Below are positions 55,812 through 64,000 of a stretch of 64,000 nucleotides of DNA, one piece after another (position 1 is the first letter of the stretch; every line of letters starts with the position of its first letter). This DNA is from Rhodococcoides corynebacterioides. GTDB taxonomy: Bacteria; Actinomycetota; Actinomycetes; Mycobacteriales; Mycobacteriaceae. The stretch spans positions 892,018-956,017 of the forward strand of contig NZ_JABUBU010000001.1 of the NCBI RefSeq assembly GCF_019834675.1. Reading direction: 5' to 3'. A program made the position numbers and the translations under genes. The notes beneath the pieces were generated by a model. It had not been told where the DNA came from and made no database searches. It saw only the letters and a list, made by a program, of their open reading frames with translations.

Positions 55812-58175
55812 TCAGCGCACCAGCAGGGCGACGGGCAGCGTGCCGAACACCGTCGCGGCCGGCGTCGTCCCGGAGTACGTCGCCCCGGTGAGGCGATCGG
55901 TCCACTCGCCTTCGGGCAGAGCGACGGTGGTGTCACCCCAGGTGTCGTTCTCCCGCCCGTTGCCGACCAACGCCAGGGACGCCCGGGTGGCCAGCACGAC
56001 GACGTTCGGAGCGCCGCCGTGCTCGCCCCGGCCGAAGCCGACGACGTGATCGGACGCCGACCCCGAGGCCGTGACCGGGACGTAGTCACCGCCGACGAAG
56101 CTCGCCGGACGCTCGCGTCGCAGCGTGACGGCGTGACGCGTAACCCAGAACTTGGCCGCGCCCGTGCCGTCGACCGCGGGTGCCGACGTCGTGGTCTCGG
56201 CGAGCGTGCGCAGCGCCGCGTAGTCGACGTCGCGCCGGTTGTCGGGGTCGACCAGCGAGTCCTCCCACACCTCGGTGCCCTGGTAGACGTCGGGAATGCC
56301 GGGCCCCGTGAGGTGCACGAGCTTCTGGGCCAGTGAATCGCTCCACCCGTGCGGAGCGATGCCGGCCACGAACTCGGTGACGGACTGCGCGACCGGACCG
56401 TCGAGGAGGGTGTCGATCCAGGTGTGGACGGCGGATTCGAAGTCGGCGTCCTGATCGTTCCAGGACGTGCGCGACCCGGCCTCGCGCATGGCCTTCTCGG
56501 CGTAGGCGTGCAGGCGCTCACGGTAGGTGTCGGTGAGCTCGCCGTTCGCCGGCCACGTCCCGATGATGTTCTGCCACAGGAACAGTCCGGTCGAGCCGTC
56601 GGGTGACGGGGCGGCGTCGTTCCAGTCGGCGAGGCACCGCCGCCACAGCTCCGGCACCTGCGAGAGCACGCCGATCCGCGCACGGACGTCCTCACCGCGC
56701 TTGGTGTCGTGGGTGGACAGGGTGGTCATCGCCCGCGGCCACCAGCGCGCCCGCTCGGCCAGGCGAGCGTGGAACTCGGGCGTCGACAGACCGAATCGGG
56801 CGGGATCGCCGCCGACTTCCTGCAAGGAGACCAGCCGCGCCGCACGGTAGAACATGCAGTCCTCGACACTCTTGGCCATCACCGCGCCGGCCACCTGCTG
56901 CAGCCGCGCGGCGGCTTCGCCGCCGACCGCCACGGCGGCCACCAGCGCATCCAGCGCCTCGGTCCGATCGGGCTGCTCGGCCTGCACCTCGCCGATCAGT
57001 CGGGGGAGCAAGCCGGTCAGCGGGGCGTAGTCCGAGCGGTACACCGGCATTCGGGCGACCACCTCGACCGCCGCCTCGGCGATGGACTCCGCCCGGGCGT
57101 CGGTGCGCGTGTCCCGGACGACGGCGGCAGCGAGACGTCGTACCTCGGGGGCCAGCTGCGTGCGCGCGGTCTCTCTCTTCAGCGCGCGTTCCGCGGCGTG
57201 CACCCAGGCCGCGTCCGCCGCGTCCCCGGTGGTCTCCTCGGCGAGACGCGTCAGGGCGTCCTCGCCGCGTCGGTCGAGCAGGACGTCGCCGATGTCGGCA
57301 AGCGCGTCGTACCCCGTGGTGCCGTCCACCGGGAGGGTGGCGTCGAGCGGCTCGGCGGCGGTGAGGATCTTCTCGACCACCAGCCACGACTCGGGACCGA
57401 TCAGGTCCCGGAGACGGCGGAGGTAGTCCGCGGGATCGGTGAGGCCGTCCGGGTGGTCGACGCGGACGCCGTCGACCAACCCGTCCGTGAACCACGAGCG
57501 CACCTGCTCGTGCGACCAGTCGAAGACGCCAGGATCCTCCTGACGGATCCCCGCGAGATCGCTGACGGAGAAGAAGCGTCGGTACCCGATGCGGCCCGAC
57601 CGCCACCCGACCAACTCGTACGCCTGGCGGTCGTGCACGGCGCGCGCGTCGTCGCTGCCGTCGTCCGTGCTCGGGTCCACCGGGAAGCGATGGTCGTAGT
57701 ACGCGAGCGTGGTCTCGTCGCCGGACCGGTCGACGGTCAGCTCGGCGACGTCCGCGTCGTCCCCCAGCACCGGGAGGGCAATGCGCCCGGCGGTCCAGTC
57801 GATGTCGAACACGTGCGCGTGCGACGACGCGCGTCCGAAGCGGAGCACGTCCCACCAGAACGGGTTCTCGCGCGGGGTCGCGACGCCCAGGTGATTCGGA
57901 ACGATGTCGACGACGACGCCGAGACCGTGCGATCGCGCTGTGGCGGACAGCGATTCCAGCGCCGCGCGTCCGCCCAGGGCCTCCGACACGGTGGTGGGAT
58001 CGGTGACGTCGTATCCGTGCGTGGAGCCCTCGGACGCGGTGAGGATCGGCGACAGGTACAGGTGGGAGATGCCGAGATCGGCCAGGTACGGAACCAGCGC
58101 CTCGGCGTCGGCCAGGCGGAAGCGGTCACCTCGCAGTTGCAGTCGATAGGTCGAGGTGATCGCGTCGGCAGTCAT
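55812..58175 (-). CDS. treY: malto-oligosyltrehalose synthase
   Basis: 787-residue GH13 enzyme. It turns the reducing end of maltodextrin into a trehalose unit. The N-terminus STYRLQLRGDRFRLADAEALV and the HLYLSPILTAS segment are TreY specific; the catalytic Asp is in GVRVDHPDGLTDP and the acid in the VVEKILTAAE region. Family length is about 770-830. It lies 9 bp after treX on the same strand, so the two are one transcript. TreZ, the trehalose-releasing partner, is not found downstream, where it lies in mycobacteria. Confidence 0.95.
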   Translation of the reverse strand: MTADAITSTYRLQLRGDRFRLADAEALVPYLADLGISHLYLSPILTASEGSTHGYDVTDPTTVSEALGGRAALESLSATARSHGLGVVVDIVPNHLGVATPRENPFWWDVLRFGRASSHAHVFDIDWTAGRIALPVLGDDADVAELTVDRSGDETTLAYYDHRFPVDPSTDDGSDDARAVHDRQAYELVGWRSGRIGYRRFFSVSDLAGIRQEDPGVFDWSHEQVRSWFTDGLVDGVRVDHPDGLTDPADYLRRLRDLIGPESWLVVEKILTAAEPLDATLPVDGTTGYDALADIGDVLLDRRGEDALTRLAEETTGDAADAAWVHAAERALKRETARTQLAPEVRRLAAAVVRDTRTDARAESIAEAAVEVVARMPVYRSDYAPLTGLLPRLIGEVQAEQPDRTEALDALVAAVAVGGEAAARLQQVAGAVMAKSVEDCMFYRAARLVSLQEVGGDPARFGLSTPEFHARLAERARWWPRAMTTLSTHDTKRGEDVRARIGVLSQVPELWRRCLADWNDAAPSPDGSTGLFLWQNIIGTWPANGELTDTYRERLHAYAEKAMREAGSRTSWNDQDADFESAVHTWIDTLLDGPVAQSVTEFVAGIAPHGWSDSLAQKLVHLTGPGIPDVYQGTEVWEDSLVDPDNRRDVDYAALRTLAETTTSAPAVDGTGAAKFWVTRHAVTLRRERPASFVGGDYVPVTASGSASDHVVGFGRGEHGGAPNVVVLATRASLALVGNGRENDTWGDTTVALPEGEWTDRLTGATYSGTTPAATVFGTLPVALLVR

Positions 58176-58184
58176 GGCCGGGTG

Positions 58185-60527
<2,343 letters not shown>

Positions 60528-60534
60528 GGCCCGA

Positions 60535-60540
60535 ACCCTA
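60535..60540 (-). promoter_or_regulatory. -10 box TAGGGT of a leaderless treX-treY transcript
   Basis: On the minus strand TAGGGT ends 7 nt before the ATG at 60527. No ribosome binding site fits. Confidence 0.6.
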
Positions 60541-60609
60541 TCCCGCCGGTGCGCATACCCCCCGGTCTGTGACCTGCACCGCTGGTCGCGCCCCCGGTCG
60601 GGCCGGCGG

Positions 60610-61530
60610 TCACGCCCCCAGTCGCGCCGCGATCGCCTCGCCGAGGTCGGTTCCGGACCGCCACGCGCTCTCCACGCGCGGCGACCCCTCCGGGCACCAC
60701 TGATCGCCCGCGAAGCCGAGCAACCGTCCGTCCTGCTCGATCACACGATGCGAGGTGTCGTGACTCGCCGACGGTTTCGCGTACGTCCAGCGGTGGGCGT
60801 GCGTCCAGTCGGGCGGCGCGATGTCGGTGAGTCGACGGACGGCGTCGACGACCGGAGCGATCGCCGCGTCCGGATCGTCGAGATGACGGCGGGCGCGGTC
60901 CGCGGTGGTGTGGGCGACGAGCACCGGCGCGCCGTCGCGGCGGCGTGCGCCGTCGAGGGCGAGGAAGTCGACGTCCGGATCGTCCTGCACGAAGGCCGCG
61001 TCGGGGAAGGGCACCGCGGCCGCGTCGCGCAGCCCGAGCACCACGGTGATCACCGGGTCGTACGCGACGGCGTCGGGGACCTCGGCGATGCGTGACGCCT
61101 GCGGATCCGGCATGGCGAGCACGACGTGCCCGGCCGGGAGCTCGTCGACCTCGGCCCGGTCGATCGGGGTGTCGCGCAGGAGGTCGCGGACCAGGGAGCG
61201 CAGCCCGCCGGGAGTGCCCCACCGCGTCGGCCCGGTCTTGGGTTCGGGCTCGTCGCCGGCCCGCAGCACGGTGAAGGTGTCGGTCCACTCGTGGACGAGT
61301 CCGCGGCGGGACCAGTCGTCCACCACGGCGCGGAACCCGTCGTCGCGCACCGTGAAGTACCCGGCGCCGGTGTCGACCCGACGGTCGTGCAGGAGCGGGG
61401 AGGCCATCCGACCTCCCGGGGCACGGCCGCGGTCGAGCACTCGCGCCGGAACGCCCGCGGCGCGCAGCGCGAGAAGGCAAGCGGCACCGGAGATTCCGGC
61501 GCCCAGGACGGTGACGGTGGACTCGCTCAC
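60610..61530 (-). CDS. FAD-dependent amine-oxidase/renalase-like protein
   Basis: 306 residues. The FAD motif TVLGAGISGAACLLALRAAG is at residue 7 onward, then GRAPGGRM and DTGAGYFTVRD, the pattern of renalase-like proteins. The C-terminal LLGFAGDQWCPEGSPRVESAWRSG binds the flavin. Its substrate is unknown; bacterial renalases oxidise off-pathway dihydropyridine nucleotides, but this protein may differ. GTG 61530 overlaps the stop of the TetR gene (GTGA), so the two are coupled. Confidence 0.78.
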   Translation of the reverse strand: MSESTVTVLGAGISGAACLLALRAAGVPARVLDRGRAPGGRMASPLLHDRRVDTGAGYFTVRDDGFRAVVDDWSRRGLVHEWTDTFTVLRAGDEPEPKTGPTRWGTPGGLRSLVRDLLRDTPIDRAEVDELPAGHVVLAMPDPQASRIAEVPDAVAYDPVITVVLGLRDAAAVPFPDAAFVQDDPDVDFLALDGARRRDGAPVLVAHTTADRARRHLDDPDAAIAPVVDAVRRLTDIAPPDWTHAHRWTYAKPSASHDTSHRVIEQDGRLLGFAGDQWCPEGSPRVESAWRSGTDLGEAIAARLGA

Positions 61531-62114
61531 CGCTCCAGCGTACGGACGCGGTGGCGGATGCCGTCGACGAACAGGGTGAGACCGACGGCGAACCCGGTGG
61601 CCGCATCGGTGTCGAGCGCGGCGGGTCGATCGGACTCCGGCAGCGCGCCGACCGAATCGAGCTGCATGCGCGACTGCTCGTCGGTGGTCGCCCCGAGGAC
61701 GAAGTGCAGGACCGCCTGCGCGGCGGGGGCGACGTCGGCGTCGTCCAGTCCGGACGCGCGCACCGGCTCGGCCAGCCGTTCCCGGATAGGGACGCCGACC
61801 TGCCGCGCGGCGAGGCTGGCGGCGACCACTTCGGCTCCGTCGCGGTGGGACAGCAGGGCGTCCCGCAGGGACTCGGCGATCTCCACCAGGCGCGCGTCCC
61901 AGTGCTCGGCGGTCGCCGGGCGGGCGACGGCGCGCAGCAGGATGCGGTCGGCCACCGCGCCGAGCAGAGCCTGCTTGTTGGCGACGTGCCAGTACAACGC
62001 ACCCGGGGCGACGGCCAGCGACGTCGCGAGGCGGCGCATCGACAGATCGGCCAGTCCGTAGTCGTCGAGGAGCGACACGGCGGCGTCGACCACGTCGGTT
62101 CGGGTCAGGTGCAC
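61527..62114 (-). CDS. TetR-family transcriptional regulator
   Basis: 195 residues. The helix-turn-helix is DLSMRRLATSLAVAPGALYWHVANKQALL, with a TetR_C-like ligand domain behind. GTG 62114 is chosen because GGAGAGG lies about 13 nt upstream and it starts just before the first DNA-binding helix; GTG 62171 is possible. The gene precedes and is coupled to the renalase-like gene. It is divergent from the DUF2567 gene, and overlapping divergent promoters lie between them. Ligand and regulon are unknown. Confidence 0.85.
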   Translation of the reverse strand: MHLTRTDVVDAAVSLLDDYGLADLSMRRLATSLAVAPGALYWHVANKQALLGAVADRILLRAVARPATAEHWDARLVEIAESLRDALLSHRDGAEVVAASLAARQVGVPIRERLAEPVRASGLDDADVAPAAQAVLHFVLGATTDEQSRMQLDSVGALPESDRPAALDTDAATGFAVGLTLFVDGIRHRVRTLER

Positions 62115-62169
62115 GCGCGGGACCGTCCTCTCCGACCTCGTCGGCGCCGGCGCACCCGGCGTCGTCGTC

Positions 62170-62195
62170 ACCCTAGCCAGCGGGCGAACTAGGGT
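62170..62195. promoter_or_regulatory. divergent -10 boxes (inverted TAGGGT pair)
   Basis: TAGGGT for the minus strand (62170-62175) and TAGGGT for the plus strand (62190-62195) face each other as an inverted repeat, CCCTAG...CTAGGG, 14 bp apart. The plus copy ends 7 nt before GTG 62203, which predicts a leaderless DUF2567 mRNA. TetR autoregulation here is possible. Confidence 0.55.
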
Positions 62196-62202
62196 CGTGG
62201 CC

Positions 62203-62781
62203 GTGGTCGAATCCGAAGGTCCTGCTACCTCCGCGCCGCGGTCGACGCGAGGGGTCCGGTGGGCCCGCGGGATCGTGGCGGCGGCGGTGGTGGGGGCGCT
62301 GCTCGGCGTCGCCTGGGCACTGCTTGCCCCGGCCGAGCACGTCGGCGCGCTGGGCGACGGACGCGGCGTCGTCCTCACCGGGGAGAGCCTGCACCGGTTC
62401 GACGCCCTGGCCCTGTTCGCGACGACGACGGCGGCGGCCGGCGTCGTCGGGTCGATCGCGGCGTGGCGCGGTGGTCCGGCCACGGTGCGCCGCGCGGTGG
62501 GCATCGTGGCCGCGGCGGCGGTCGGCTCGGTGAGCGCGGCGGGAGCAGGGCTCGGTCTGGCCGCCCTCCGCTATCCGGACGTCAGCGATGTCGCGGCCGG
62601 AGCGGTGGTGGCCTCGGCCCCCGGCCTCGGCGCCCCGACGGTCCTGATCGCGGCGCCGTTGGCCGCGGCGGTGACGCTGGTGGTGCTGGTCGCGTTCGCA
62701 CCCGACCCCGACGACGCGCCCGACCCGGACGACGCGCCCGACCCCGACGACGCTGCCGACCCGATCAGCCCGGCGGTCTGA
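62203..62781 (+). CDS. DUF2567 family membrane protein
   Basis: 192 residues with four hydrophobic spans. Family and position match Rv1591, a membrane protein near nadA in mycobacteria. The C-terminus has a low-complexity tail of PDPDDA repeats made by a 15-bp tandem repeat (62700-62760). The GTG at 62203 lies 7 nt after TAGGGT; a GTG at 62197 is too close. The end overlaps the convergent NrtR-type gene by 17 bp. Function is unknown. Confidence 0.75.
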   Translation: MVESEGPATSAPRSTRGVRWARGIVAAAVVGALLGVAWALLAPAEHVGALGDGRGVVLTGESLHRFDALALFATTTAAAGVVGSIAAWRGGPATVRRAVGIVAAAAVGSVSAAGAGLGLAALRYPDVSDVAAGAVVASAPGLGAPTVLIAAPLAAAVTLVVLVAFAPDPDDAPDPDDAPDPDDAADPISPAV

Positions 62782-63463
62782 GGGCGGCGAACTCGTCGGT
62801 CACCCGCAGCCGTGCGTCGGCGAAGCGGTAGAGAGTGGCGGGGCGTCCGCCGGCCGGGCCCGGGGGGGCGGTGCGGCCGGTGGAGGCGATGACGCCGCGG
62901 CGGGTCAGGACGCGCTGCAGGTTGGTGGTGTCCACCTGGTGTCCCAGTGCGGCGCAGTAGATGTCGCGCAGCGTCGAGAGGGTGAACTCGTCGGGCGCGA
63001 GTGCGAACGCGATGTTGGTGTAGGAGAGTTTCGCCGCCAGACGGGTGCGCGCGTAGCCCACCATGGTGCCGTGGTCGAACGCCGTCCGCGGGAGGTCGGA
63101 CACCGGATGCCAGCGGGTGTCGACGGGCAGGACCGGGTCGGCGACGAGGGGGACCAGCCCGAGGAACGTCGAGGCGATGGTGCGCAGACCCGGCACTCGT
63201 CCGGGCTCGGCGAACACGGAGAGCTGCTCGAGGTGGCGGACCTCGCGCACGTCGACCTTCTCGGCGAGTTGGCGACGGGCGGAGTCGGGGAGGTTCTCGT
63301 CGTCGCCCAGGGTGCCGCCGGGCAATGCCCAGGCGCCGCGGTCGGGGGCGAGGGCGCGTTGCCACAGCAGGACGCACAATTCCGCAGGTGCGTCGGGGGC
63401 CGGGGGTGACACACGGAACACCACGGAGAGGACCTCGTGACGGGCGGTGCTACCATGGGTCAT
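62765..63463 (-). CDS. NrtR-type regulator of NAD synthesis (inactive Nudix domain plus winged helix)
   Basis: 232 residues. A Nudix fold (residues about 10-140) is followed by a winged helix ([28 protein letters not shown] and a wing near RPATLYRF). The catalytic REUXEEXGU part reads RQLAEKVDV, so hydrolysis is likely lost, as in NrtR repressors that sense ADP-ribose or NAD. The ATG at 63463 touches a palindromic operator, and nadA lies divergently beyond it. This order matches Rv1593c-Rv1594. Repression of nadA and of itself is inferred. Confidence 0.85.
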   Translation of the reverse strand: MTHGSTARHEVLSVVFRVSPPAPDAPAELCVLLWQRALAPDRGAWALPGGTLGDDENLPDSARRQLAEKVDVREVRHLEQLSVFAEPGRVPGLRTIASTFLGLVPLVADPVLPVDTRWHPVSDLPRTAFDHGTMVGYARTRLAAKLSYTNIAFALAPDEFTLSTLRDIYCAALGHQVDTTNLQRVLTRRGVIASTGRTAPPGPAGGRPATLYRFADARLRVTDEFAALRPPG

Positions 63464-63486
63464 GTTTTCGACCTTAAGTCGAAAAC
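63464..63486. promoter_or_regulatory. NrtR-type operator between the regulator gene and nadA
   Basis: Arms GTTTTCGAC (63464-63472) and GTCGAAAAC (63478-63486) form a 9-bp inverted repeat with a 5-bp CTTAA spacer. The operator directly abuts the regulator start codon and lies about 70 bp before nadA. It stands out as AT-rich in GC-rich surroundings. Confidence 0.75.
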
Positions 63487-63556
63487 CCGGCCGGGTCCAC
63501 TCGAGTGGGTCCGCACCCGATGCGACCCCCGCGTCGGACGCACGCGAGGAGACATC

Positions 63557-64000
63557 ATGTCGATCACCACGCCGTCGACCACCGCCGACCGGCTGTTCTC
63601 GGAGATCCACGACGGACCCACCGGCTGGACGGGCGTCGACGCCGGACCTGAGTGGGCCGAGGAGATCCGGCGCCTGGCCGCGGAGAAGAACGCGACCATC
63701 CTCGCGCACAACTACCAGCTGCCGGCCATCCAGGACATCGCCCACCACGTGGGGGACTCGCTGGCGCTCTCGCGGATCGCGGCCGAGGCGCAGGAGGAGA
63801 CCATCGTCTTCTGCGGCGTCCACTTCATGGCGGAGACGGCGAAGATCCTGTCGCCGAGCAAGACGGTGCTGATCCCGGACGCCGTCGTCGTGTCCTACGT
63901 CAACACCACCGCCGAGGTGAAGGGTCTCACCGACATCTGCTGCACCTCGTCCAACGCCGTCGAGGTCGTGCAGTCCATCGATCCGGACCGCGAGGTGCTG
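63557..64000 (+). CDS. nadA: quinolinate synthase, N-terminal part
   Basis: 148 residues seen before the window ends. NadA condenses iminoaspartate with dihydroxyacetone phosphate to quinolinate at a [4Fe-4S] cluster, the first pathway-specific step of NAD synthesis with NadB. Motifs are [28 protein letters not shown] and [14 protein letters not shown], with one cluster Cys in VFCGV. The ATG follows GAGGAGA (63545-63551). The NrtR-type operator upstream suggests control by NAD status. nadB and nadC are expected outside the window. Confidence 0.95.
   Translation, partial: MSITTPSTTADRLFSEIHDGPTGWTGVDAGPEWAEEIRRLAAEKNATILAHNYQLPAIQDIAHHVGDSLALSRIAAEAQEETIVFCGVHFMAETAKILSPSKTVLIPDAVVVSYVNTTAEVKGLTDICCTSSNAVEVVQSIDPDREVL

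Overview
This is about 64 kb of high-GC actinobacterial chromosome. Gene content and gene order point to the Mycobacteriales, most likely a Rhodococcus or close relative. The evidence is an AdnAB motor-nuclease pair, mycoredoxin, WhiB7 with an AT-hook, UvrD2, NudC without zinc cysteines, an initiator tRNA and a tmRNA tag ADSNQRDYALAA. Several blocks also keep the gene order of Mycobacterium tuberculosis, though the blocks themselves are joined differently. No phage, insertion sequence or CRISPR array was seen. Homologies and synteny are recalled from family knowledge and motif reading; no database search was run.

Layout. (1) 1-11153: assimilatory nitrate/nitrite reduction. A NarK-type transporter (partial), nitrate reductase, an FAD/[2Fe-2S] electron-transfer protein, NirB, NirD, the HemD-like regulator NnaR and a sirohydrochlorin chelatase run as one coupled plus-strand operon. 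A GlnR-type box lies between nirB and nirD. A MobA-MoeA fusion for the molybdenum cofactor converges on the operon. (2) 11163-13696: a MocR/GntR regulator with a repeated GTCCAC/GTGGAC operator, and an alpha/beta hydrolase. (3) 13750-35190: a block matching the Rv3202c-Rv3193c order: adnA, adnB, DoxX-like protein, K+ channel, nudC, mrx1, uvrD2, whiB7 with an upstream peptide and two leader hairpins, an ABC1 kinase, a ThiF/TOMM-E1-like protein, DUF2342, a PDZ-Lon protease, a PPA1309-type protein and UPF0182. (4) 35277-37975: a secreted Rpf-like protein, initiator tRNA-fMet, and a small accessory island with a secreted GH43-like protein between two copies of a palindromic repeat. (5) 38121-41691: a paired acyl-CoA dehydrogenase operon with palindromic operators, and a HisN-like phosphatase. 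(6) 41731-49578: prfB, mscS-like, a Thr/Pro-rich membrane protein, ftsE, ftsX, smpB, an EamA transporter, an NAD(P)-binding/DUF2867-type protein and ssrA. (7) 49643-55791: an alpha/beta hydrolase, then a coupled lipid-modification operon of FAD oxidoreductase, a DUF1365-CFA synthase fusion, a second CFA synthase and DUF1295. (8) 55812-60527: treX-treY with no treZ. (9) 60610-64000: a TetR/FAD-oxidoreductase pair, DUF2567, an NrtR-type regulator with its operator, and the start of nadA.

Themes. Very tight packing is the rule: ATGA/GTGA overlaps within operons and overlapping 3' ends between convergent genes. At least eight genes have a TANNNT -10 box (often TAGGGT) 6-8 nt before the start codon, which predicts leaderless mRNAs. 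Short tandem duplications recur at gene 3' ends (uvrD2, whiB7, smpB) and inside linkers (sirohydrochlorin chelatase, adnB, DUF2567 protein). The most unusual items are the DUF1365-CFA fusion, the whiB7 leader with two potentially competing hairpins, the palindrome-flanked GH43-like island, the GlnR box inside the nirBD operon, and the probable CTG or TTG start of the EamA gene.
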